From Caldiserica bacterium UBA4770 (GTDB taxonomy: Bacteria > Caldisericota > Caldisericia > Caldisericales > Caldisericaceae), in the NCBI GenBank assembly GCA_002403335.1, contig DHHO01000007.1:1-64000 (forward strand): a stretch of DNA of 64,000 bases, read 5' to 3'. Made by a program: the position numbers and the translations under genes. Positions 1 through 6,825 of this stretch are shown here, in pieces. The notes beneath the pieces are model-generated. The model was not told the DNA's origin. It saw only the letters and a program-made list of their open reading frames with translations, and ran no database searches. How positions within the stretch are numbered: the first letter of the stretch is position 1; the number at the start of each line of letters is the position of its first letter.

Positions 1-1
1 G

Positions 2-433
2 GAGATTTATCCTAAAATGGGAATTAAAATGGATATAGAATTTCAACACATCACTGAATTTATATATGAACTTTCTAAAAATGCCATATTAAATTTTGTT
101 AAGAATGAAAATGTTTTTACATACCACGACCCCTGTATCCTTGCAAGAGACCTTGGTGTTTTGGATAAGCCCCGAGAGCTTTTGAGATTAACAGGGGCAA
201 GGATTGTTGAGCCAGTTTATTCGGGTAGGGAGACTCATTGCTGTGGTTCAACGGAATTTTCCAAGATTCAGGACCCTGAAACCTTTGAGCTTGTTAGTAG
301 AAGAAGGGTAGAGGAGCTATCAGAGATTAAAGATGTACAATGTGTTTCTGCCTGCCCTACCTGCAAGAAAACACTTAAAGAATTGAACATTAAGGATATC
401 ACTGAGATATTATCGGGGTGTATACGTGAATGA
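2..433 (+). CDS. Fe-S oxidoreductase with CCG (cysteine-rich) domain, GlpC/HdrB-like, 5'-truncated
   Basis: The frame is open to the left window edge, so only the C-terminal part (about 143 codons) is visible. It carries one cysteine-rich CCG domain: a Cys in HDPC, the pair in HCCGS, and a final CxxC in CPTCKKTL. This module binds a special 4Fe-4S cluster in heterodisulfide reductase subunit B and occurs in GlpC, the electron-transfer subunit of anaerobic glycerol-3-phosphate dehydrogenase. The missing N-terminus would be expected to hold ferredoxin-like clusters and possibly a first CCG domain. Its stop overlaps the GTG start of the GlpA-like gene by 8 nt, so the two are probably translationally coupled and the products likely interact. 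GlpC-like is an inference from context; a generic Hdr-like Fe-S subunit is the alternative. Confidence 0.8.
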   Translation, partial: EIYPKMGIKMDIEFQHITEFIYELSKNAILNFVKNENVFTYHDPCILARDLGVLDKPRELLRLTGARIVEPVYSGRETHCCGSTEFSKIQDPETFELVSRRRVEELSEIKDVQCVSACPTCKKTLKELNIKDITEILSGCIRE

Positions 434-2168
434 TTCTAATCTTTCAAGGGAAATAAGAAGTGAAATAAAACATACTATTGGAGAAGATGTAGATGTCTCT
501 CTAAACGATGCCATTGCAACACTCAAAGGTTATGTCTCAACCTATGAACATGTTGTTGAGGCAGGCTTTACTGCTGCTAAATTCCACCGCGTTTTCGAGG
601 TAGTTAACGACCTTGATTATCCCGGTAAAACTCCCTTTGTACCTCTCCCTGAACAGTCAGATGAACTTCAGGGGATGCACTTTGATGTTGTTATAGGAGG
701 TGCAGGGGTTGTTGGAGGTGCTATTGCAAGAGCACTCTCCCGCTATAACCTTCGGGTTGCCCTTCTTGAGGCAAGGGACGATGTGGGAACAATGCAGACA
801 GGTCATTGTAACGGACTTATCCATCCTGCACTCCCCACAAAATATGGAACTCTCAAGTGGGAGATGGGTTACAAGGGTAATGAAATGTACACAAAATTAT
901 CCGAGGAACTCGGTTTTGAACTTAAAAGGATAGGCACCCTTGTTCTTACGGAAACTCTGCGTGAGGCAATTCTTTCCCCTGTTGTCATCCCTATGGCAAG
1001 GCGGCACAGGGACCCCACCCCCATTCTTCTTTCAAGGAAAGAACTTGATAAGCTGGAGCCAGGGCTTGCACCTAACATAAGGAGGGGAATATTGCTGAGA
1101 AACACGGGTGTGGTTTCTCCCTTTGAGGTGACAGTTGCACTGGTTGAAAATGCGATTGAAAACGGGGTTTCACTCTTCCTTGGGACATCTGTAATAGGAC
1201 TTTTCATAGAGGATGGAGCCATAAGAGGTGTAAGAACAACACGAGGGACCCTTTCTACAGGTTTATTCATCAATGTCTCGGGTCTTTATTCAGATATTAT
1301 TGCAGGTTTTGCAAATGACCGCTTCTTTACAATTCATCCGAGGCTTGGGGAAACTCTTATCTTTGATAAGCTTTATCAACCTGTAAATAACTTTATCGGT
1401 GCTTCCTCTCTTAAAACAAATGACAACCCACATTCCAAAGGTGGGGGGCTTATTCCCACAATTGATGGTAACCTTCAGGCTGGCCCCACTGCAGTAGAGG
1501 TACCTGACAGGGAAGATGTCTCTGTAAGTGGCGATTCTGTAAAAATGCTTATTGAAAGAATTAATGAAGGGTTGAGTATGATCAAGCCCCAGGAACCCCC
1601 CATTGATAAAAGTAAAATTATCACTTACTTTGCAGGATGCAGGGCTCCAACCTACAAAGAGGATTTTATCATAGAGCCTTCAAAAAAGGTGAAAGGACTC
1701 ATTCATATTGCAGGCATTCAATCCCCGGGGCTTACTGCAGCACCTGCTATTGCAGAGAGGGTTGTTGAGATTATCAGGGATTCGTATAAAATTGAGGAGA
1801 AAGAATCCTTTAATCCATATAGAAGGAAGGTGAAGGTTGTAAGAAGTATGGATAATGCAGAGAGGCGGGAATTTGTTAAGGAGCACCCTCTTTATGGTCA
1901 CATTATCTGCAGGTGCGAGGAGGTAAGCGAAGGGGACATTGTTGATATCCTTCACGGCCCCATAGATATTAGGACCATAGATTCCGTAAAGCGCAGGTTA
2001 AGAGCAGGTATGGGAAGGTGTCAGGGGGGCTTTTGCCTTACCCGTGTTATGGAGATTATCTCAAGGGAGAAGGGAATTCCATTTGAAGAGGTCAGGAAAA
2101 ATGGACCCGGCTCTTTTATTGTTAAGGAGAAGACAAAGGAGGGATATGAAGCACTTTATCATCATTGA
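426..2168 (+). CDS. GlpA-like FAD-dependent glycerol-3-phosphate dehydrogenase with N-terminal BON-like domain and C-terminal [2Fe-2S] BFD-like domain
   Basis: 580 aa from a GTG start that overlaps the upstream gene. Residues ~7-65 look like a BON domain (alternating V.V with A.L.G.V, then an AA...V..VVNDL helix/strand). Residues ~86-460 form a DAO-type flavoprotein starting with the FAD-binding GGAGVVGG. The C-terminus has a BFD-like [2Fe-2S] module with C495, C497, C532 and C537. The DAO plus BFD arrangement matches GlpA and the T. maritima TM1432 type of glycerol-3-phosphate dehydrogenase, which oxidises glycerol-3-phosphate to dihydroxyacetone phosphate. The extra BON domain is unusual for this family, because BON normally mediates envelope or lipid contacts. 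Neighbours (CCG Fe-S protein, FGGY kinase, flavoprotein, DUF1667) support the assignment. Substrate specificity is inferred. Confidence 0.85.
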   Translation: MNDSNLSREIRSEIKHTIGEDVDVSLNDAIATLKGYVSTYEHVVEAGFTAAKFHRVFEVVNDLDYPGKTPFVPLPEQSDELQGMHFDVVIGGAGVVGGAIARALSRYNLRVALLEARDDVGTMQTGHCNGLIHPALPTKYGTLKWEMGYKGNEMYTKLSEELGFELKRIGTLVLTETLREAILSPVVIPMARRHRDPTPILLSRKELDKLEPGLAPNIRRGILLRNTGVVSPFEVTVALVENAIENGVSLFLGTSVIGLFIEDGAIRGVRTTRGTLSTGLFINVSGLYSDIIAGFANDRFFTIHPRLGETLIFDKLYQPVNNFIGASSLKTNDNPHSKGGGLIPTIDGNLQAGPTAVEVPDREDVSVSGDSVKMLIERINEGLSMIKPQEPPIDKSKIITYFAGCRAPTYKEDFIIEPSKKVKGLIHIAGIQSPGLTAAPAIAERVVEIIRDSYKIEEKESFNPYRRKVKVVRSMDNAERREFVKEHPLYGHIICRCEEVSEGDIVDILHGPIDIRTIDSVKRRLRAGMGRCQGGFCLTRVMEIISREKGIPFEEVRKNGPGSFIVKEKTKEGYEALYHH

Positions 2169-3693
2169 TGGGGGCACTCAGAACATAAAGGCATTTATCT
2201 TTAATGAAAATGGTGTTGAGGTTCTGGGAAAGGTTCATCCCGTTGTCCCTTATTTTTCTACCTCCCCTGACTTTGCAGAGCAGGATATGGAGGCATATGT
2301 TGCCATATTAAAGAAAATTACAAAGGAATTGATAGAAGAATCAGGCATTGATAAGAAGGAATTTTCAGGTGTTGCTATCACAACCCATAGAAGCACAATT
2401 GTTCCTGTTGATATGGAAGGCAGGGCAATTAGACCTGCCATTACCTGGCTTGATGAAAGAAAGGTCAAGGGGCTTACACTTCCTGGTGGCATTTACTCAC
2501 TTATGTTTCTCCTTACGGGAATGAGATACACACTTAATGAGTATCAAAGAAGGTCAAAGTTTAACTGGCTGAAGGTCAACGACCCTGAAAATTACAAAAA
2601 GACTTACAAGTTTCTTACAACATCATCTTTTATCTTCCACGCACTTACAGGTGAATTTAAGGATTGTTACTCTATGATTGTGGGGCTTTTCCCCATAGAC
2701 CTCAAGCGCCTTCAGTGGCACGGAATGAAGGTGATATACGATATATTTGGAGTGGAAAGAGAAAGGTTGCCCGACCTTGTAGGCCCTACAGAAATTGCAG
2801 GCTATGTCGGGAAATCTGGCTCTTTAGAATTTGGTATCCCTGAAGGACTTCCTGTCTTTATATGTGCGGGGGATAAACAGCTGGAACTCTTAGGGGCAGG
2901 TGGTATCTATGAGGATATTGCAGAGATTAGCTACGGCACTGCCGCAGTTATAGAGATATATACTGAAAAATATATCACCCACCCTAAGATGGACTTTTTT
3001 ACCTGGGGGGCAGGCATTCCTCATAAGTGGACTCTTGAGGGATTTGTGGGCAAGGGATACTGGATGGTTTCGTGGTTTCTTAATGAATTTTGCAAGCACG
3101 AGATGAAGATTGCCACTGATTCTGGAGTTGCTCCCGAAGATCTCCTTGATATGGAGTTAAGCAAGGTGCCGCCGGGTTCAATGGGGCTTATGCTCCAGCC
3201 TTACTGGTCCCCTTTTGTATATGACCCCAAGTCTCGTGGGGCAATTGTTGGCTTTTCAAGTGTTCATACAAGAGCACATGTTTACAGGGCAATTGTGGAA
3301 GGCATTGGCTTTGAACTGAGAAGGCTTAAGGAAGTCATTGAAAGTTATTCCAAAAAGAAGGTAAAGGAGATAAGGGTTGGTGGAGGTGGTTCAAGAAGTA
3401 ACGACATACTTCAGATTACAGCAGACCTGTTCAATCTCCCCGTAAAAAGGATGCACACGGAGAACCTTGCAGCCCTTGGTGCTGCAATTGACCTGACAGT
3501 TGGGATGGGCATATACAAGGATTTTGAGGAAGCAGTGCACAATATGGTGAGAGAGAAAGATGTGTTTCTCCCCAACCCCGAAAATGTAAAAATATATGAC
3601 CAGTTGTTCAGGGATGTTTATCTTAAGATATATCCAGCACTCTCCCCTCTTTATCACAGGGTTTCCGATATTACAGCCTACCCCGGGGGTTAG
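2146..3693 (+). CDS. FGGY-family carbohydrate kinase (glycerol kinase/xylulokinase type)
   Basis: I chose the ATG at 2146, inside the end of the preceding gene, because AAGGAGG lies just upstream and the protein then begins with the family's first phosphate motif (IIIDGGTQNIKAF). The frame itself is open further upstream but without support. The product is 515 aa. It shows the FGGY landmarks: AITWLDER, the second-domain GDKQLELLGAGG, an ISYGTAA segment, and the C-terminal adenosine motif VGGGGSRSNDILQ followed by NLAALGAA. Members phosphorylate glycerol or sugars with ATP. Operon position between a GlpA-like and a TM1433-like gene mirrors the glpK cluster of Thermotoga, so glycerol is the first guess. 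Sequence alone does not exclude another polyol or ketose. Confidence 0.88.
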   Translation: MKHFIIIDGGTQNIKAFIFNENGVEVLGKVHPVVPYFSTSPDFAEQDMEAYVAILKKITKELIEESGIDKKEFSGVAITTHRSTIVPVDMEGRAIRPAITWLDERKVKGLTLPGGIYSLMFLLTGMRYTLNEYQRRSKFNWLKVNDPENYKKTYKFLTTSSFIFHALTGEFKDCYSMIVGLFPIDLKRLQWHGMKVIYDIFGVERERLPDLVGPTEIAGYVGKSGSLEFGIPEGLPVFICAGDKQLELLGAGGIYEDIAEISYGTAAVIEIYTEKYITHPKMDFFTWGAGIPHKWTLEGFVGKGYWMVSWFLNEFCKHEMKIATDSGVAPEDLLDMELSKVPPGSMGLMLQPYWSPFVYDPKSRGAIVGFSSVHTRAHVYRAIVEGIGFELRRLKEVIESYSKKKVKEIRVGGGGSRSNDILQITADLFNLPVKRMHTENLAALGAAIDLTVGMGIYKDFEEAVHNMVREKDVFLPNPENVKIYDQLFRDVYLKIYPALSPLYHRVSDITAYPGG

Positions 3694-3705
3694 GAAAATA
3701 AGGAT

Positions 3706-4935
3706 ATGGAAAATTCTGTTACAGTTATTGGTGGTGGCCCTGCCGGGCTTGTTGCAGCAATTCAGGCAAAGCAATCAGGTGCAGAAAGGGTAACCATTAT
3801 TGAAAGGGAGGAAGAACTCGGAGGGATTCTGAAGCAGTGCATCCACAATGGTTTCGGCTTGAAACTTTTTAAGGAGGACCTCACAGGCCCCGAATATGCG
3901 GAAAGGCTCATAGATGAAGTGAATGCTCTCGGCATAGAGTATATGCTTGATACAATGGCACTTCATATTACGGGGGATAAAGAGGTGCTTGCAACAAATA
4001 AGAAATTAGGGCTTATTTCCATAAAATCACATTCAATTGTGCTTGCAATGGGGTGCAGGGAAAGGCCCAGAGGCAATCTCATCATTGGTGGCACCAGGCC
4101 TGCGGGTATATTTACAGCAGGTACTGCCCAGAGGTTAATCAATATTGAGGGGTACCTTCCCGGGAAAAGGGTTGTAATACTTGGCTCCGGGGATATTGGC
4201 CTTATTATGGCAAGGAGGCTTACCCTTGAAGGCGCAGAGGTTTTGGGGGTTTATGAGATTATGGACCACCCCGGGGGGCTTACGAGAAATATCGTCCAGT
4301 GCCTTAACGATTTTTCCATTCCTCTCTACTTAAAGCATACTATTACAGAAATACACGGAAATGACAGAGTTGAGGGGGTAGCCATTGCAGAGGTTGATGC
4401 CTCCCTTGAGCCAGTGAAGGGCACAGAACGCTTCCTTCCCTGTGATACGCTTCTTCTTTCCGTGGGGCTTATTCCCGAAAATGAACTCTCAAAGGCATTT
4501 GGTGTGGAGATTTCCGATCTGACAAAAGGACCTTTTGTTGATGAAACTATGGAGACAAACATCCCGAATGTTTATTCCTGTGGAAATGTATCCGTTGTGT
4601 TTGACCTTGCCGATTATGTTGCAGAGACTGCAATGATTGCAGGTAAATATGCAAGCGATTTGGTAGATAAACCCTCTGAAAATACCGTAAGGATTATCGG
4701 GGGTGAAAATATTGGGGTTTTCTATCCGCAGAGATACTCAGGAAGGGGGGACCTTGTATTGTTTCTTCGCTCAAAGAAATGGATAGAAAACAGTGCAACT
4801 ATTGTTGTTGAACCGCTCGACATGAATTTCAGGGTTCCCTATGCAAGGCCCAATGAGATGACAAGAATAAAAATTCCTCTTGATAAACTCAAGGGCATTT
4901 CAGGGGATTTAAGGGTCTCCATAAAAGAGGTTTGA
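3706..4935 (+). CDS. FAD/NAD(P)-dependent pyridine nucleotide-disulfide oxidoreductase family protein (TM1433-like)
   Basis: 409 aa. An FAD Rossmann motif is at 8-15 (IGGGPAG), and a second dinucleotide motif LGSGDIG is at ~159-165. The C-terminal SCGNVS segment is the usual FAD-contacting end. There is no CxxxxC redox disulfide, so it is not a thioredoxin- or lipoamide-type reductase. The known association of this family with GlpA and DUF1667 (TM1432-TM1433-TM1434 in Thermotoga) suggests it passes electrons between the dehydrogenase and NAD(P) or another carrier, perhaps in the role of GlpB. It lies 12 nt after the kinase and directly abuts DUF1667. Function beyond flavoprotein oxidoreductase is inference. 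Confidence 0.85.
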   Translation: MENSVTVIGGGPAGLVAAIQAKQSGAERVTIIEREEELGGILKQCIHNGFGLKLFKEDLTGPEYAERLIDEVNALGIEYMLDTMALHITGDKEVLATNKKLGLISIKSHSIVLAMGCRERPRGNLIIGGTRPAGIFTAGTAQRLINIEGYLPGKRVVILGSGDIGLIMARRLTLEGAEVLGVYEIMDHPGGLTRNIVQCLNDFSIPLYLKHTITEIHGNDRVEGVAIAEVDASLEPVKGTERFLPCDTLLLSVGLIPENELSKAFGVEISDLTKGPFVDETMETNIPNVYSCGNVSVVFDLADYVAETAMIAGKYASDLVDKPSENTVRIIGGENIGVFYPQRYSGRGDLVLFLRSKKWIENSATIVVEPLDMNFRVPYARPNEMTRIKIPLDKLKGISGDLRVSIKEV

Positions 4936-4936
4936 T

Positions 4937-5320
4937 GTGGAAAAGCAACTTATCTGCATAACCTGCCCTGTGGGGTGCAAACTTACCGTTACAGGTAGTA
5001 TTGAGGCACCAACCATAACGGGCAACAGGTGCCTCAGGGGTATTGATTTTGCAAAAGAAGAACTCACAGAGTCTATGAGAGTTTTGACCACCACTGTCCG
5101 CCTTGTCGGTGGGGCAATTCCACTTCTTCCTGTAAAAACAGAGAAGCCCATCCCTTTAAGGCTATTTAAGGAGGCAGTCTCAGAAGTTTCAAGGTTAAAG
5201 GTATTAGCCCCTGTAAAAATCTATGATGTCATTGTTCCTAATATTTTAAATACAGGTGTCAATTTGATTGCCACAAGAAGCATCCCCTCCACTTCACTCC
5301 GTCATTGCAAGGAGCCGTAG
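4937..5320 (+). CDS. DUF1667 protein (COG3862, conserved CxxC pairs)
   Basis: 127 aa from GTG at 4937, one nt after the previous stop. Four cysteines occur in the DUF1667 pattern: C7, C10, C14 (CITCPVGC) and C32 (GNRCLRG), probably ligating a metal or Fe-S cluster. The family is almost always found next to GlpA-like and TM1433-like flavoproteins and its role is unknown. A small electron-transfer subunit is plausible. The family typically ends near a GVxxIATRxI segment. Here the frame runs about ten codons further, into the intergenic repeat beginning near 5301, which supplies the stop codon. The C-terminal tail is therefore probably repeat-derived. Confidence 0.85.
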   Translation: MEKQLICITCPVGCKLTVTGSIEAPTITGNRCLRGIDFAKEELTESMRVLTTTVRLVGGAIPLLPVKTEKPIPLRLFKEAVSEVSRLKVLAPVKIYDVIVPNILNTGVNLIATRSIPSTSLRHCKEP

Positions 5321-5388
5321 GCGACGAAGCAATCTCTCCTTTAAATCAAAGGGGTGGACAAACCCCCTTCGAACTTTCCCCAAAAGAC
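5301..5388 (+). repeat. Intergenic repeat copy A (ATTGC...GCAAT unit plus GGGGAAAGTTCGAA arm)
   Basis: The left half (5301-5337) is a short imperfect palindrome with ATTGC and GCAAT arms. The right half (about 5340-5388) contains GGGGTGGACAAACCCCC and TTCGAACTTTCCCC. The same two halves recur at 6668-6830, with the right half inverted. The repeat overlaps the last codons of the DUF1667 gene. It resembles the small palindromic intergenic repeats dispersed in many bacterial genomes. No coding capacity. Confidence 0.75.
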
Positions 5389-5457
5389 ACGGAAATTTCA
5401 GCGGAATCATCTTTACCTTTTTTACTTAACTTGTTTTCTTCCTTGAAAATTTTTGAC

Positions 5458-5487
5458 TTGACAGAACTTTAAAAATTCTTTTAATAT
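5458..5487 (+). promoter_or_regulatory. Sigma70-type promoter of the prepilin gene
   Basis: Consensus -35 TTGACA at 5458-5463 and -10 TAATAT at 5482-5487, with an 18 nt spacer. Transcription would start near 5494, giving a leader of about 210 nt before the prepilin ATG at 5703. This is the closest match to the consensus -35 hexamer that I saw in the window. Confidence 0.65.
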
Positions 5488-5504
5488 ATCTAAGGAAATC
5501 GGAC

Positions 5505-5600
5505 GCAAATGGCAATGAGGCGAAGAAACATAGTCCCCATATGGACGCCATGGGAGTATGTGGAGCGGGTGGCGTAACCTGCATTGCAATTTTGCTTTTT
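5505..5600 (+). ncRNA. Candidate structured leader RNA (three stems, complementary hairpin loops) upstream of the prepilin gene
   Basis: The transcript can form P1 (GCAAA 5505-5509 and GCAAT 5512-5516 pairing with ATTGC 5583-5587 and TTTGC 5591-5595). P2 is 5528-5540 with 5550-5561 (one bulge, one mismatch). P3 is 5565-5570 with 5577-5582. The P2 loop contains ACGCC (5545-5549) and the P3 loop contains GGCGT (5571-5575), a perfect 5-bp loop-loop complement. P1 is followed by TTTTT at 5596-5600, so it could double as a terminator. The architecture recalls riboswitches with kissing loops, and the GGACGCAAA string at 5501-5509 recalls the cyclic-di-GMP-I motif. I cannot align the whole to a known class. 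A chance fold remains possible. Confidence 0.4.
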
Positions 5601-5702
5601 ATGTAGAAAATATGTGGTAAAAAACTGAGGTAGGAGGTGAAGCGCCGTCCAAACTTTCGAAAAGAGTAGCAAAAGTAAGAAAATTCAACAAGGAGGTTGA
5701 AT

Positions 5703-6320
5703 ATGAAGAATAGAAAGCGTAAAGGTTTTACACTTATTGAACTGATGATTGTCATTGCAATCATCATCATTCTTGCTGCAATTGCCATCCCCAACTATCT
5801 GAGGATGACAGAGAGGGCAAAGAGGTCAAGAGTTGCAGGTGATTTTACTGCCCTGGCAACAGCAATTGAAGCATTTTCAGTTGACTGGGGAAAGTACCCT
5901 GTTAAAGATGCTGCTGAAGAATTCGGTAAGAAGGTAGATGGAACAGTTGCAGGTATTAAATCTACAATTGCTATCGAATTAACAGGAACGAATGGCACCA
6001 CATTTCCTAACACCACTGATACTTTTACAAACTATTTAGGAGCAACTACTCTTACAGGCGAACCAGGCGGGCTTGACTACATAAAGGCAGGCACGATTGC
6101 AGCAATGTACAACCCATTTGATCCTGCTACGGGATATTACTATGCTTCTGACGAAAGTGGCAAGCACTGGGTGCTTGCCGTCCAGTTCGATGCTGATGAA
6201 GTGCTTTGGAGAAGTGATATGAGCACTGATTTAACTCAGGTTGAAGGTGTTGCATCTGAGGTAGCAATTGATGGTGACGGTGTTGTCACTGTTGTCACTG
6301 GCACTACTCCTCCTCCATAA
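5703..6320 (+). CDS. Type IV prepilin / GspG-like pseudopilin
   Basis: 205 aa from the ATG at 5703, six nt after AAGGAGG. An in-frame TTG at 5697 abuts the ribosome site and is rejected. The short basic leader MKNRKRKG ends in Gly8. It is followed by the prepilin N-terminus FTLIELMIVIAIIIILAAIA, with Glu at +5, the prepilin peptidase and N-methylation signature. The following Pro-Asn-Tyr and amphipathic helix are typical of pilins. The soluble domain is longer than in GspG. The gene is monocistronic, with its own promoter, a long leader and a strong terminator. That suggests high, separately controlled expression apart from the PilB/T/C operon at 51-57 kb. Major pilin versus pseudopilin is not decidable here. 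Confidence 0.9.
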   Translation: MKNRKRKGFTLIELMIVIAIIIILAAIAIPNYLRMTERAKRSRVAGDFTALATAIEAFSVDWGKYPVKDAAEEFGKKVDGTVAGIKSTIAIELTGTNGTTFPNTTDTFTNYLGATTLTGEPGGLDYIKAGTIAAMYNPFDPATGYYYASDESGKHWVLAVQFDADEVLWRSDMSTDLTQVEGVASEVAIDGDGVVTVVTGTTPPP

Positions 6321-6360
6321 CATTTGCTGAAAAATTTGACCGGGTATATAGAGTTTTTTT

Positions 6361-6388
6361 AAGCCCTCCCTTCCGGAGGGCTTTTTTG
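6361..6388 (+). terminator. Rho-independent terminator of the prepilin gene
   Basis: Perfect 9-bp stem AAGCCCTCC (6361-6369) / GGAGGGCTT (6375-6383) with a 5-nt loop, running into T6. It lies 40 nt after the prepilin stop. Confidence 0.9.
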
Positions 6389-6409
6389 TTTTTTGCCCTT
6401 TTTAATAAT

Positions 6410-6825
6410 TCTGACTCTGAACTTGGTTCAGGGTGACATTACTTGTTTCGGGATTGTTGTTTTTTTGTCATTCCGGTGAACTTTTAGTCCCGAACTTGTT
6501 TCAGGATCTGAGGGTTTCGGAATCCCCCCTTATGTCATTGCGCACTTTTTCGGGTGGAGTATTGAGGAGGGTCTTTTCACCTCCTCAAAGTAAAAGTCGA
6601 GACTGCTTCGCCTTCGGCTCGCAGTGACAACAAGCGGGTGTCATTGTGCACTCCTTTCCTTTTTTTCTGTCATTGCGAGCGACCAAAGGGAGCGAAGCAA
6701 TCTCGTCTTTTCTTTTTGTTTTTGGGGAAAGTTCGAAGGGGGTCAGTCCACCTCTTCGAATTAAAGCAATCTCTCTTTTAAGGAAGAGACCCCTCGTCGC
6801 TAACGCTTCCCGGGATGATGGGGAG
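6410..6825. repeat. Intergenic mosaic of small repeats between the prepilin gene and rsmA (copy B and fragments)
   Basis: No convincing gene in this ~440 bp. It holds two copies of a GAACTTGnTTCAGG unit (about 6420 and 6491). An inverted ATTGC-type unit lies at about 6600-6631 (minus strand reads TGTCACTGCGAGCCGAAGGC). A direct unit is at 6668-6705 (GTCATTGCGAGC...GCGAAGCAATCTC). The GGGGAAAGTTCGAAGGGGG arm, inverted relative to copy A, is at about 6723-6741. Further GCAATCTCTCTTTTA and GTCGCTAACGCTTC fragments follow. Open frames here are repeat translations, not genes. Confidence 0.7.

Noticed and set aside
5501..5587. Straight call of a cyclic-di-GMP-I riboswitch
   Set aside because: GGACGCAAA is present, but the GAAA-capped P2 hairpin that should precede it and the tetraloop-receptor segment are not found, so only a generic structured leader is claimed.
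5426..5794. Minus-strand frame opposite the prepilin leader and 5' end
   Set aside because: Antisense to a convincing prepilin gene; hydrophobicity is a reflection of the pilin helix.
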